A DNA stretch of 64,000 bases from Haliclystus octoradiatus (lineage: Eukaryota > Cnidaria > Staurozoa > Stauromedusae > Haliclystidae), in the NCBI GenBank assembly GCA_916610825.1, contig OU744450.1, positions 744,001-808,000 on the forward strand, written 5' to 3'. The notes under the pieces were generated by a model. It ran no database searches. It had not been told where the DNA came from and saw only the letters and a program-made list of their open reading frames with translations. Positions within the stretch are counted from its first letter, which is position 1, and every line of letters starts with the position of its first letter. The translations under genes were made by a program, and so were the position numbers. Positions 19,243 to 34,800 of this stretch are shown piece after piece.

Positions 19243-19248
19243 AATAAA
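19243..19248 (+). terminator. Candidate poly(A) signal of peptide gene copy 3
   Basis: AATAAA about 180 bp after the stop codon and on the coding strand, followed by a GT-rich sequence (AATGTTCTCC). It is the first such signal after the stop. Confidence 0.6.
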
Positions 19249-19249
19249 G

Positions 19250-19873
19250 GCGACAATGTTCTCCAATCAGCCGCAGTATACACATCATCAAATATCCTTT
19301 TGCCTGGTCAATATCTGTTTTTAATATGCAAACATTGACTGGATTAAGTACCGTATTCTGTTTGCAGCCTCACTTCCATTATTGGAAGCGGCTTTCACTT
19401 CCCAACCCATCAAGATCAGCACAACACAGAAGTGAGACATGAGCAAGTCAAATGCAAACGTTAAGGGCATGGCAGAATACAAACGGCGGATTTCCTCCTT
19501 TTCTGTTAGCTCCAAAACAAACAAAACACTGATGTAGCTATTGTTTTGATATGTTTTCATGGATTTTCCTCTCTCTAGTCATTCTCGTGCATGAACGTTT
19601 GAGATATCACATACTCTCATCATAAGTACAGCATTACTGAGGCAGTCAACAAACAATATAAGGCAATTTGAAACTATATTTGGTATTTATAATAATTCAT
19701 AAAATAAGAAACATCTATATGAAAGGATGATGGAGGCTCTATTTAAATTTCTTACAAGGTTATAAATCTCGAATAAATACATGTCTTGCATGTTAACTTA
19801 ATTTTGTTCACAGCTGCAAAAAAGTATTTCTTGTTATTGTGACACAAATCTCCTATTTTTGAAACGGGAATGT
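19250..19873. other. Spacer between converging genes
   Basis: Lies between the 3' end of peptide gene copy 3 (plus) and the stop of the giant gene (minus), and must hold the latter's 3' UTR. No clear AATAAA for the minus-strand gene was found. The ORF at 19321-19560 (minus) shows nothing recognisable. Confidence 0.4.
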
Positions 19874-22800
19874 TTAAACACTGTCACTATCACTTTTATA
19901 TCTTTTTAGATCATCTAGCGCTGATTTATGGCTGTTCAATGATTTTTTATGATCTGGTGTTTGGTTACTGGCGTCTACTGTTGATCTGCTGAAGCTTCGA
20001 TCTCTTCTCCAATTGGCTGATATGACATCTGATCCGTTTGAATGGGCTAATCCACGATAGGATCGATAAGGCCTATTTGATGTCCTCAATAATAGATCGG
20101 ATGACCTCTGAATCCTTCTGTTAGAAATTAAAGGTACATTGAGACTGGTTTGTTGTTTTTTTAATCTCTTTAAGGCCCTCCTTGGTGCCCTGACCACGCC
20201 TTCTACTCTAACTGGCACCTCTTCATCTGTTGTGGAGCCACTTGTACTCTTTGGTAGAATTAGTCTCGGTAACTCACTTGCTTTGATATCATGAAGGGGA
20301 AGATCATAGCTGTTAATTCGTGTTTGCTTTGTTGGCGATGGTCTATTTCCTCTTCTGCGTCTCGCTTGCGGTTTCCTGCGTGAGGGACTGGCTTTTGTTT
20401 GGAATTCAACAGGCAACTTGGCCTTAACAGGGATAACTACTCTTTGTTTGTCTTCTTTGCGTCGTCTGTCAGATGAATCAAGTTGAATTATGAACTTATT
20501 AGGGTTAATATTTCGGCTGTGTGTTCGAGGTGATGAATATGGAGGAGGAGGAGAAATTGGAACAGCTGGAAGTCTTCTGGGTAGTACAGGCTGTGCTGTC
20601 TCAAAGAGAAAGGGAGCTTGTGGTTGTTGTGATGTTTCGAGGGGTGTTGATGTTTCAATGAGATCTCGAGAAAAGCCACGCCTATCGTTTTCATTGAGAT
20701 TGTGTTGTGTTGTTGACAAAGAGCTTCGTTTCACAGGGCTTAATACCTTTCTTTCCTTGGAATCAATAAAGCGTCTGGACTTGCTATGTTGTGGTTTTGT
20801 GAACCAAGCAGGCAGTGGTACATATAAATCAGGAGGTAGATACATTGAAGCGCCATGCGGCTGCATAATTGGCCCATCTGTTTGATAGCCTGATATTGGT
20901 ATAACAAAAGGCAATATATTCCCATCGCTATCAAACTTTGCAGGTTTAACTTCACCCACAATGCTCTGTTCTTTGAGAATCTTCTTAACGAAAGCGTCCT
21001 TTTTAGTCCTTGTTTCAAACGTTTTCTTACATCCATAATGGGCCAAGAAGCAAAATAATACGAGAAAAGCTGTCACTAGAAATGGTATTAAATAAAGTAA
21101 AAATTCTTGCCCAGGCCTCTCTTCATCAGTGCGAGCAACATCCACAGGAATTTCTACTAGGCTTGAATTACACCCTTGATTGTATTTTTGCCCCATGGCA
21201 ATAACGAAGTCCTCTCTGAAATTCGCCATAAATTTGACCTTTGGAGAGCCAAAGTCATCGAATGCAATCAAAACAAAATCTAGGACGTCTCGACGGTTAC
21301 ATGTAGAGTTAGAAATAGATGAATTTGCTATCTTCAAAAGTGTGTTTTCAATGTTTGAAGTAGGTTCAATAGAGAAATAACTAATAACGCTGCTAGAGTC
21401 ATTGTATGCCTTTGTCAAGTTTGTGTAAAATTCTCGTTGCAATCCTCTGTCATGATAAAAATCTTGGTATTTGACTTTAACGAGGAACTCAATGAGTATA
21501 CAGCATGAAATAGGACGATCTATATCAAGACTAAAGACATCAACAGCAGATCGACCACATGAGTCCAGCACCTCAAAATGAAGCTGTGCAACACTTTGAA
21601 TATAAGGCAGATTATCGTTAAGAATAAATACACTTAATTCATAAGTGACAATGTCAAAATAAATCCAAGATCTATTGTTGATCGTTCGAGGTGCATCAAT
21701 AGAAATAACTGCAGTGCCATTCAATAGACCATCTTCTTCGTCATAAAATGTGTTTGTTGGCAAACTAATTGTTGTGGGTTGACCAATCAAAGCAGTCAAT
21801 ACACCAAGGCTATCAATCACACGTGGCGGAGTGTTACCAAGGCAGCGATTTGATGTTGAAACGGAAACTGAAGTAGAGTATGAGCTGAAGGAAGAGAAAG
21901 CTGTACTGATAAACGGTGTCAGTTCCATTGTTATTGATGTCACAGAGGGATTAACGAGAGCTATATCAATGATAATACATCGCAGATCTGTCGTTTGATT
22001 ACTGGTAAAGTTGCCAAGCAGCAGGGAGACAGCACGTGAATCATATGAGTTGTTACAGATAATAAATTCAGCAACAATCAACTCCTCCGTCATCATCAAT
22101 GATGACACTGCAATAGGCTCAACAGGATTGCCAAGAAGTGTCTTTGTACGAATCAGCAAATCCTCCAATATTTGAAACTCACTTGCGTTTGAACCACAAG
22201 TAGCATTGAGTATTATCCTCAACAAACCAGTGCTAGATTGTGAATCACTAACAATGAATTGCAGTTCGGTAGTAGCATTTTCTCCCTGTGAGTCAAATGC
22301 AACTACGACCAAAGTGAAAAGGACTGGTTGAAATTCTGGGGCTAATGGGTATGCAATAATGGTTTGATTAACCAATGAGAGTATGATGCGTGGTGAGTTA
22401 CGTGCTGTTGATACAGATAGGGTAAGGTTTCTCGTGAATCCATCTTCTTCGTCATAAAATAGATCAGCCGGGATCGTGTAATTGAGTATAGAACAATAAG
22501 AAATGCCAAAGGTAGGAAATGGGTTGATTACTTTTGGAGCTGTATTCAATTTACAAGCATTCAACCTATCAATCTTGTGGGATATGATGCTAAAAGCCGA
22601 AGATATGGATGCAATCCAGTCTGAGAGGAGTAAGGCAGATTCATATCGGTCAACAGTATTATCATCACATGATGCCGATGATCCATAACATGAACCCCAT
22701 GATGCATTGACATAGGTGCTATCACGTGATATTTTAAAGCGAATCAGATTCAGTCTTGTCAATTTAAAGCCATTGAGATGAGTTTGTAAAAATGTATTAA

Positions 22801-25800
22801 CGCTGTTAGCAAGAATATTCTGACATGGAGCTTCAGAGATTTTAAAGGTAGCCTCATATTGGAATTGTGTTGACACTTGTTCTGATGTTTGTGTTATTAT
22901 ATGGATGTAGGCATCTGAACTCAGCTGGGATTGGTCAGTTGCTCTTAGAACCAAAACAAAAAGAGTATCATTAATTGGTTGAGCCTGTGTCAAAGCAATT
23001 GAATGCGTAGAAGGTTCGTAATGAAGAGGTGATGCACATGTGACTGGTGTATCGTTGATTGTAATGAGCTGTAAAGTTAAATTTCTGATGTCTCCATCCT
23101 CGTCTTGAAAGGTGTCAAAAGGGATAGCTATATCTTGATTTCTGCATTGTGATAACGTTGCTGTTATATTCCGCACAGCTGTAGGTGGCTTATTAATAGG
23201 TTTTTGGCAATTTCCCGTTCGCTTCACGGTAGCAGACAATAATGCTATTTGTGGGAAGAAAAATGAGACAAGCTGCTGGTTAATAGTCAGACTATTTGTT
23301 ACGATACGGTTCTCAATTTGCTCAGCAATTAATAAATCACAACCACTCCCAGATGATATTGTGCAGTTACTCCATTCTAGAAATATATTGATAGGGTTTG
23401 TGTTATTGACATGAAAGTGGTGGACCTGCACAGTTGCTAAGTTACTATCACCAAAGTATTGTGTTATTAAATCAATCATTCTTATCATTACCATCAGAGG
23501 CTTCACATTACCCAAGAAAAATGACACTGCTTCGAAATTAACTGTGAAGTTTCTACCCTGAATGAGACTAGGTAGCATGATACTGAGATTTGTCATGGCG
23601 GTGTTGTTAGATGAATCTGAAATGATGACGTCATATAGTAGCATATCTCTTCCTTCTAGTTGTCGTAAATCATCGTTTGTAATGCGAGCAACTAGTTGTA
23701 GCGTAACAGGATCAAAATTTATGACGTCATTATTATGGCCACTGGATACGACACTAACAGATAGATTCAACATGTTGCCATCTTCTTTATCAATAAATAA
23801 GTTGTTAGGAAGAGTGTAATTCAGAGTTTTACATAACGAAATCATGAGTACTGGCAATGAAGCATTCTGATAAGGAGGTTGGTCTATTGGGCGACATCTT
23901 TGTGGTTGAATAACTAAGAGGCTATTAATTTGAAACGGAGGCAGCATAGAATCTTTGAAGGCAACTGAACTAAATGTAGCATACAAACCATTGATTTCGT
24001 TTGGAGTGATGCAAGGTGTTGTTTCAGCCGAACAGTTTGTTAATGTGATGTCTAGTCCTTCTGGGAATTTGTTATCACGTGCAATGCCACCCACTCCAAA
24101 TCCAGCAAACCGAATTTGCAAAGACTGTAAAGCTAAATTGAATTTTTGTATGAACGAAACAAGTAATGAAACAGAGGATGTCGAAGGATAGTTATTACTC
24201 TGCACATGAAACTTGTAGGAATAGGAATCATTTGGGAAGGCATTCACTATTTTGATATTAAACGAGAACGAGGCAGATAGACCTTCTTTATCATAAGCTT
24301 GTATAACATAATTATAACCCATTGCAGGCTCATTTTCAAGTACTGAGTATTGTGCTATAGCTGTTAGTGTTTGAGTTGTGACATTAAATTGAACCCAGTT
24401 TGTTCTTTGGAGCAACTTATTACTTGCATCAAGAACATTAACAAATAAACTTCTCGTCGCTCCATCTTCATCATCAAGGAATGTATCACTTGGTATTTGG
24501 AAAGTTAATATCTCACATACGGAGACATTGAGTTGTGAAAAGATGTTTCTTATCCTCGGAGGTGTATTGATAGTAGAAGAACAATCACCTCGTTTGATTT
24601 CCTGTATCCTCGATATCGTGTAATTTAATCCAATTGAATCTCTTAAATCAGCCTTGATCTCACCAGATGTTGAATATAATTGCGAGCTAATACGAAGAAC
24701 GGATGACACAGGGCATTGTGGATATTGTGTCTCACAAAGTGAAATAGAGAAAGTCAATGAGTTTCCCGCCCTTGCAAATTGAGTGATTCTGATTGGTTCA
24801 TTGAAATATGATGTGAATACTGAGAACAACTGATTTCCTATACTCCAATCGGAAGAAGATGCTATCGTATCAGTGGTAGTCAATAAAAACCTGATCTCGT
24901 ACGAAGTATTGATTGAGACAAATGGTGGATAGACTGGATTGAGAGCAATAGTAGTTGACTGATCTTTGCTATCCGTGGCAGTGAGGTTGTAACTGTTATT
25001 GATGCCATTCCGCACTACAATGAGGCCTCGGATGGTATGATCAGTATTGTTTAACTTCAGCAATGAGCTTGTGTCCACATTCAGGTCTTCAACCTTCATC
25101 AAAGATAAATTCAGATCCCACGCCCCTCCATTTTCATCTTCAAATGTGTTATTTTCAATAACATACAATACAATCCCACATGTATTTGACAGGACAGTCA
25201 AAAGTGATGAAATAGGAAATGGATGTTGATCGACGCAGTTCCCGTAAATTTGGTCGCTGACTGATTGCACTACAAACTCAGGTAGGAGGAACAAGTCAAA
25301 AGGTATTGCGGATATTTTGTTGTTTGACTGTGATAAACTGTTACGTGGTATTATATGCTTTGAAGTTTGTTCCACGTGAGCAGGAGTACAGTTGTTTACT
25401 TGAAATGAACATAATCCGAATTGAACATTTTGGATGATAACATCACTGACATTTGATGATATAACCACAACCTCATTTTGACCAACAGAAAAGTAATCAG
25501 CCAATTTGCTATAGATTGCCCTTAGGACAAACGAAGGATCAGGAAGAAATGCAATATTTCGCATAGCGGTACATGTCACTATATATCCAGCATCGTACTG
25601 GCCTGTTTTAAATGTCACCGCTACTAAACTGACACTTGTTAAACCCTGTCTGTCCATTGCTGTTAGTGTACCTTGCAACAGTAAGATATTGTCTTCCTCC
25701 AATAAATTTAGGATGGGATAAATCATGATCACTTGATTTTGTTCATTAAAATAGAAAATTTCTTTAAAGTTGTCAAAATGGAGAGTTAGGTTCAAATTAC

Positions 25801-28800
25801 GTGTGTCTCCTTGTTCTTGATCGTAGAATGTATCTGCTGGGATAAGATATGACAATTCTGAGCTGCATATTGTGACGTTTAATGTAATATTTCTCAAGGT
25901 AATAGGAGCAGTGTTACTAGCCACGCTGCATTGACCTGCTGAAACACCACGGATGCTTCGTATGGTGAACTGAAGCTGTAAATAAGAGGTTAGGGACGTT
26001 GATGGTGAAGAGAAGGTTGTTGATTGGAATATTTTTGAAAGGACATCGTTGTCGGTACTAATGTTACATGTCTTTCCTCGAAATGCATTGATTGTCCAAT
26101 TTAAATTCAATTCACAATTAGGAGTGAGCGAAATACTGGCTGAGCAGATCAAAATGCGATCGACGTGCAAGTATGCTTTCATTAACTGTTCAAATTTTTC
26201 CAACACGGACACAAGGGTTGGACATTTTTTTGTTCTAAGTGACGTGATAAATATGAAATTATTTTCTTCCTCTATAATCGGATTCATGTTTATGATCAGT
26301 GTCACAGTGGCTGAGGCATTGCGACTGTCCGTTGCAACTAATCGAAGATTTTGCACACCATTTGGAAGAGAGTCACGGATTACCTGTGAGGGTAGGAAAC
26401 CAGCTAACCGTGATGGATTTACAACAAGTGAGATCCATGATGTTTTATCAATAGCCACATCATTATTATCCAGTAATAACAAGCTAAGTTTTTCTGTACC
26501 TCCATCTTCAGGGTCCGAAAAAAGATCTGGCGGGACATCCCATTGAAACCGCTCACATTCGGTTGCACTCAACGGTATGCTTGATTGTCTGGCAATAGGC
26601 TTTTGATTGCTGCTGTCCTTGCATTGAGGCGCCACAACCAGTGTCACTCTCCTCACAATGAAATTTGTTTGCATAAAAATTAAGAATGATGGGTCGACGA
26701 TTTCTTCTCCTGATCCAATCAGTCTCTCTTTCATATAATCCAGCAAGATATAATCACATGGAAACAGCCTCGCAGTTGTATTAGCAATTACGGCCTCTCT
26801 TCCAGTTCCACTTTGAATATATTTATCTAGTAAAACATTTTCACGCTGACTATCATTGAAGTAACTAGCCATTTCATTTATCAGCAAAATTTCTTCGTTA
26901 ACACAAGGTAATGCAGGGTCAACTGCATCCATTTCAATGACAAAACTAAAGCTGTATGACAAAGTTGTGATACTAAAATTCAAGTTCATATCTACCGATT
27001 GATTGACTCTATCCGTTGCTCTAATGAAGTATCTATATCCACCTGGTGTTGGTTGTTCGTCGAGAAGCTGTCTTGTAGGTACAACCGTTAGTTCTTGTGT
27101 GTCCTGTTTCCAATCAATAGTGCATGTGTTCTCAACATTTCTCCTTCCAATGTCAAGTAATTCAAGCTGCAATGCTCTTGTAAGACCATCTTCATTGTCA
27201 AAAAATGTTGCTTCTGGTATTGTGTATGTGATTATATTCGGCTGAGAAAATGTCAATCTAGGCAGCGGGTTGATGATCACTGGCGGTTGGTCTATTGGCT
27301 CAAGACAAACACCGAGGAGGGTTGTTTTAACAGTCAATATAAAGTATGAAGGTAGGAGTGAAGCAACATAGTTAGGATTTGGTTCTGTAGTGTCAAGATG
27401 GAGCTGACTCTGAATGCTTTTGATATCTTCTAATCGACAAAAAGTATCAGGTAAAGTGCAGACAGTGAATGAAACAACTAGCATTTCATCGACAACAGAG
27501 TAGCCTTGGAGACCCAACTGTGCCATGTCATCTAGATCAAGGTAGGAGAGAGTTGAATTCAATACATGATTTACATATTCGATTGTAGGTTGATTGAATA
27601 AACCAAACAAGCGGACTTCTAAGTCAATGATAAAATTAGGTCTATAGAATGAAGAAATACGATTTACTGTGAATGGAGCATCGACAGTTGCGCCTTGCTG
27701 ATCCTCTATATGTAAAATGAAAGATTCGAGAACCCCTGTTTGTGATTGTAGCAGAGGTACACGACCTAGAACAATCAGAGTGTCTGCATCGAAATTAATC
27801 CAAAATGTCTGTGGAACATCTGATTGGTTGCCAAAACGTAGAGATGTCTTTAGATTGGCTAAACCACCGTTCTCTACATCTGTGATGTCACTATCAAATA
27901 GTTGATAGACTAAAGGGGAACAATATGATATACTGAGAGGTGGTATGGGTCTGTTCACCATAGGGATGGTGTTACCTGCACATGGACCAACTTTCTGTAA
28001 TGTAGCTTCCAGAACATTGAACTCTGGAGCCATAATCTTCTGTAGTTCAGAACTAGGTGCATCATTAGTAAGCAGCACAGACGAAATTTTATTGATACCA
28101 TCAAGGTCACATGGTAATGATCGAATGGAGCAGTTGCTAAAGCGTATGGTAGAAGTGTCAAATCCACGTTCTACAGATTGTAACTTGATGCTTTCTTCGT
28201 AAGTGGCATTGTTGATCTGTGCTAAATTGTCAAAGAACTTCCGAACAAAGGATGCATCACAAGTGGTTTGAAGCTGTGTGCTATGGATAAGAAATATTAA
28301 TTGGAGTCCAATCTGAACTACAGAATCAATTATGTTCACTTCAAAGAAAGATATAGCGGAAAGTCCTTTCGAGTCTGCTGCTTTTAGGATATACACTTGC
28401 TTTGATGGAGCCATACTAGAAAGAGGCTGTCCAAATACGGATCTTGTTGATGGATTGAAGTTAAGCCACGAAGAACAAGGTAGGGGATCCCCTGATGCTT
28501 GCAACAATGAGAGAATCAGAAAACGTGCATCACCATCTTCTCTGTCGTAAAATGCATCAGAGGGAATCGTGTAGCGCAGTGATTGGCACACTGTAATGGT
28601 TAATGATATATTTCTTAGGCTGATAGGGTGACTGTTGGTGTCTGTGATAGCACTTGCAGATACAATGACTGGTTGGGATGAGGTGGATGCAATCATGATG
28701 CAATCGTCAGATAATTTCAAATCAATGGCAGTTAAGACATAATCTGGTGAAAAAACATTTGAAAATGCTGATGTCGGGTTACTACCATCTGATGATATTT

Positions 28801-31800
28801 TTTCAAATAAGGAATTAATTCCATTTGAAGGACATGGCTGAACCGATAATGTACAATTTGAATATGACATTGATATCGTGTTGGAAACGAAATCGATAGC
28901 AAATGACTGAATAATGACATGGTCAGTTGTAGAATCATCATGGAATGTTGCAATCTTATTGGCCAGTGAAATTTTATGATTGACAGGAAGAGATGCTTCA
29001 AGGCTGTCACTTGTAATACTAACTGTGATGTTATGATTATTAAAAGCTGTTGCATCAATGAGTTGGATAGTAAAGAAGGATGTAGCAGCATTTCCGTTGC
29101 TATCAGATGCTCTAATTGCAAAATTGTTCTGACCTGTTCCCTGCAGGATATAATCTTGTACACTTGGATAACCGAATATAATCTGAAATGTTTGTATAAA
29201 TTGGAGCCAGTATGTTTGGGGTATTGCTGTTAGATTTCCAAATAATAACTCCAGCTGCAAATTTCTTGTGTCTCCATCTTCAGGATCATAAAACGTATCT
29301 CTTGGAATCTGATGAAAATATGAACCACAAAGCGAAATATTTAACGTTTCTATTGGATTTGATATCCGAGGGGGTCTGTTGATTGGTCCGATTGAGCTAC
29401 TTGTAGTCAGAATTGAAGATGATGGAGGCGATACTGATGGTGAAAAAACTGAACTTGACGGAAAACAGGGAGACTTCAAATTCGTTTCTTCTGAAATTAG
29501 TGAGAACTCGCTAGGAAAAATGTTTTGGAATTCTGTTCTGGTTTGACCGAATTGATCTATGATAAGTTCGATTACTCTTTTGACGGATTGGAATGGACAC
29601 GTGCTATTGTTGCTACCAAAACAAGCAGTCCACGAGAGTTGTAATTGCCTTGTAACACGGTTTATGGTGTGAGACAAAAAGTAAATTGATTCAGTATTTC
29701 CAGGGAAAAGGAGATAATCACTTATTTTTGTTCGTATTGATATTAATAAATTAGTATCCAGTTGCTGTGAACCTGCTATAATAGAAAGGGTGATGTCTGA
29801 TTGGAAGTAAACGTATGGTACCATTTCATCTGATACATCCAATTGTAAAGGTGTTGATGCGGAACGACCAAATCTGTCCTTTGCAGTCACAATGTAGATG
29901 AAAGTGGTTGCTGTTCTAATCAGATCTTGTGTAATTGTACCAAATACAAGCTGCAAATTAGGAAGAAATTGAATCCATGATGTCTGTTCAACTGCAGTGC
30001 CATCAGAATAGGTTAGAGTCAGTGCGAGGTTTCTAGTTGATCCATCTGAATCAGAAAAGAATGTCTGATCGGGAATTTGAAACGACAATACTTTGCAAGG
30101 GGAAACCATAACAACATCTAATGGTTGAACCACTCTTGGACCCATGCTTCGAACTGATGAACTGACAGGAAAAACAGACGATGAAAATATGCTGGAAGGT
30201 ACATCAGTTGAGAAAGTCAATCCACATAAGCCAATGAACTGATGAGAGACTGAATCAAAGAAAAATTCAGGAAAGAATATACTCTGAAAGGCAATATTCA
30301 CTGTTCCCTCTGGGCTTAATATCTTGGATAGAATCTCTGATGTGACCTTTTCACGTCTACATTCAGAAAGATAAGAACAATTCGTCCAGGTCATACTAAG
30401 CTTTCTTGCAAGGTTGTCCTGTTGGAATGATAATATTGCCAATTGACCAAAGCTGCTGTGTCCATAAAATTGAGACAGTTTTGTTGCTAAGGATATCTGT
30501 GAATGAACTTCTGGTAACGTGGAGTCAAGGTTAGATATGACGTCGACAGTAACCGAAAATGTTGGTGGTGGAGGGCTAAGTGGCAATTCGAATATAACAA
30601 CAACTGAAATTGATTGTCCTCTGCTATTTGTTGCAATTAATCGACATTGATAGCCACCTGCTGGTTGTAATTGCGAATCTGTGTACTTTGGGTAACCATA
30701 AAACTGCTGAATATCTGGATAAAATTGAAGCCAAGACAAAGATGATAATTTTGTTCCTGATAAATCAACAACTGTCAAGGTTAATGATCTTGTTCCGCCA
30801 TCGATATCATCATAAAAAGTATCATCTGGCACGTTGTATGTCACCCGAGAGCATAGATCAGCATTGATAAGAGGTATTGTATTGACAACACGTATGGTAA
30901 CATAAGGGGAAGGATAGATGATGGTTGATGTTGGTAGCGTTGTTTGTGTAGTTGCATCTATACATTGAGGATCAATCGTCTCATTGGCATCAAATATGAA
31001 ATATTGAGGTTTAAGATAATTCACGAAGTTCAAGTTCAATGTGCCATTTTGATAAACAACAGAGTTGGGAAGCTTTGTTGCATTACATTGCTCAGCTTCA
31101 AAGACACAGCTGCGGTATTCTAAGTGGGATATTCTGTTTGGCTGACGATTGAATGACGTCACAAGAAGATTAGTAGCATCGTTGTATCCATAGAATCGTG
31201 AAACCTTTGTAAGCAAAGTAAAAAGTTCATTAAATTGGTTTTCTTGATCATTGAATAGCTGATTGACTCTGATGCTTATCACATAGCCAATAAACAGTGG
31301 CATTTTGGGTAGTAAGATATTCATTCGTGTACTGACTTCAAGTCCATTCGAATTAGTTGCTGTGACAATGTATGTGATTACACCTAGGTTGTATTTCTCC
31401 AAGACACCAACAGTGAGTATTCCATAGAATGATTGGAGCTCAGGATTGAATTGAAGCCATGCTTCCCTCCCTAGCAACGCTCCTTGCAACGATGTGACTC
31501 TTAATTTCAGAAAACGAGTAGACCCATCAATACTATCGTAAAATATTTCTGCTGGTATTCGATATGTGAAGAGCAAACAAAGGTCTGCAGTGATGTTAGG
31601 AAAAGGGTTTGCTACGATAGGACCAGTGTTAGTTGCCACTGACGTCATGATCACTGGAAGGGTAATCACAGACGATGGCTGAATACTGAAGCTACTAAAT
31701 ATCGGGAAACGACTTGGGAAAGTTAAACTGTTTACAGGTTTGAGTATTGATGTACTGACGACTGTTGATTGTAAACTAAAAGTGGATGATATTTGCATAG

Positions 31801-34800
31801 ACGGTACAGGACTGGATGTGGTTTGATGGCATGTCAAATAGCGTTGAACTACAGCTTTTCTAAGTATATACTGGGGTGAGAAAACAGATTTGAATTGTTC
31901 AAGGAGCTTCCCATCAACATCCATCACGAGATCCGTTAGAGATTGGATTATTTGAACAGGGCAAGTACTTCGACTCAATGAGCAGTCCGTGAAGCGGTAG
32001 TTCAACTTTGTGTTGGTAATTTGGTCGACAGTCAATGATATTGGATTTATGAACGATGGTCCAGCTGAGGCATTGAAATAATTAGAAAGTTTATTATTCA
32101 GCTGAAATAGATCATTTACAAACGGTAAGCCCGGATCATAAAGCGATTCAACATCGATTGAGATGGCATAGAAGATCCATGGTATAACGGATGGTAATTG
32201 AAAACGAACTTCCATACTTGAAGATTGTTGTTTTGAATCAGTTGCAATAAGCACAAAATCGTAATCCCCAAAAGGTTGACTCGTTTTTACTTCAACAAGT
32301 AATTGGCCATAGACCACTTGCAACTCTGAATGAAATTGAATCCAAGAGCCACGACCAATGTCGGATCCATCAACATTAACAAGCTTCAACTTGAGATCTC
32401 TTGTATTGCCATCTTCATCAGTCCATGCGTTAATGGGAATTTGGTATGCAAATGAAACACAATATCCAACTGCAAATTTCAGGAAAGGAACAAGGGCAGT
32501 AGGAGGTTTGTTAGAGTCAGCTACACTGCTTGACATTGTCGATGTGATTGTAACTCTAGATAATATTTTTGAGTCTATACTATATAATGATTGGCCAACA
32601 CCAGACGTTGCTAATATCAATGATGAAATTGGATTGAACGTCGATGGCATAACTTCAGAGTAGATTCTATCAGTTGCTATGGATACTTTAGGTGTAGATG
32701 AATATTGCGTGGATGTCAATGAAGGTGTGGTTAGGTAAGAAGGACAGCTACTTGTGTCGATAATTTCATTTCTTGTAATCAATATGTCAGGTGCTAAAGC
32801 AGATGAAAATCGAGCATTAACAGATCCATCTTCATTGAACATCTTGTCAACTAACTGCTGGCGATGTGGTAGGTCACATGACTGTGAGGTTGTGCATTCA
32901 TTCCAAGAGAACTGCAGCAATATTTGGGTAGAGACAGTTTTCTTCATCGATATAAATACCAGATCATCCTGTTGAGAATTTCGTAAATACAACTTGATTT
33001 TTGATGACAACAATGTTTGCAATTCAACAAAAGTACTTTCCCTCGCATTATCCGAGTACACAACAGCAGTTGTTTTGAAGTAAAAGTTAGGTTTTTGAAC
33101 AGAATTAATAAGTTTCAATTGTAATGTTGAATTAGTTGTCAATGCAAGGCTGTTTGTAGCTATTACGGTTAGAAAAATATCAGAAGCGAAATTAAAATCA
33201 TCCAATCGTGGGTAGATTAATAGCCTTTGAGAGACTGTTTTGAATACAACCCAATCTTCATGTGGATCTAGACTCTTGCCATTACGAGTAATATTTAATA
33301 TCAGATTACGAGTGTCGCCATCTGTTTTATCATAAAATGTGTCAGCTGGTATAGTATACTGTGTGAATTTACAAAAGGTAATGAATACATCTATATGCGG
33401 TTGATTTACGACAGGATAGAGATCAGATGATGGGGTTGGTGTCGGTTCAATTACTACTGTTGTTCTGTATAAGCATTGTGAATAATCTATATTAAACTCC
33501 AAGGCTATTATACCGAAGTTAGGGGCCATGAAGCGAATGAACGTTACAGATGGATTGCCACTCGATTGAAGAAAGAACTCTCTGATTTTCAGCAGTTCTT
33601 CACTTTGACAAATACTTTCAATTGAGCATAAAGTCCAAGAAAGTGTAACTAACGAAAAAGACCTAACAAATGGGTGATATGAAAGGAATTGGAGCGAAGT
33701 TGACGTGACCCCATGTTGCGATAAGTACTGTCTAATTCGTTGCTGGAACATTATTTGAATGGATACAACGTGATCAGGGTCTGGCAGATATATATAGGAG
33801 CGGGCTCTAATAAAATTGTTTGACTGGAAATTTTCAAAATCAACTTCAATATTTATTGTTTGAGAAACGCTGAGGTCTCCGGAGTCATAGCAGACAACTC
33901 TATATAGTAATGGTGGCTGTATCGAATTTTGCATATCTACAGTAACTATGGCTTCAAGATAATAGTACGTTTGTTGCTGCCGTTGTGTCTGCCTGAGCTG
34001 TATCCAATTCCAAACCTGTACTATAGTGCCATTGAGATGCATCAGTTGCAAACGCAGGTCAGGAGTGTAGCCATCTTCAGAATCGTAGCAAAAGGTTGAT
34101 GGCACCTGATAGTTGAGTTGAGAACAAGGTGTCATCTTCAATGTTGGAATACTATTTATGATAACTGGAGGATGGTTTACAATGGGCGTCGGTTGAATAG
34201 TAAGAGATGTTTTATCACGTGTTGATGCGACTGAGATTAATGACGGGGGAGTTGACAACAGGGTGACAGAATTTGTTGATATAGCTTTTGTAATGTTGCA
34301 TTCAAAGGGCCAACTCAATTCCACATTCAATACAAGAAGTATTGGCGTTAGAGATAAAAGCAAGGCAGGGTTAGCTTCCAAGCTGTTGCCTAGTTGAACC
34401 ATTGAACGAAATGATTGCTCCTGCAGAACAGTACAATGACCAACAATAATTCTACAAGAAGACCATGTAAAGGTTATGAGATTTTGATATGAACGATGGT
34501 AGTCGATGATTGCTATGTCTCGACGATTGGGGTATCGAAAATATAATGACAACCTTTGAACAATTGACTTTTGCATAGCGGAATCTGACTCCATATCTCT
34601 TGAATAAGGAACAGCTTCTGTTTTAATCTTGACAGCAAATGTAATATGTACATCAGTTGGATTAATAATGATAGTCATCGAAGCATAACTGTTACCACTG
34701 TCATATGCTCTTAGCTTTAAATCGTTGTTTGTAATTTGTATCCCATCTGATAACTTGAATAAGCCATAAAGCTGTTTGTTTGTATTGTTAACTTTGAGCC

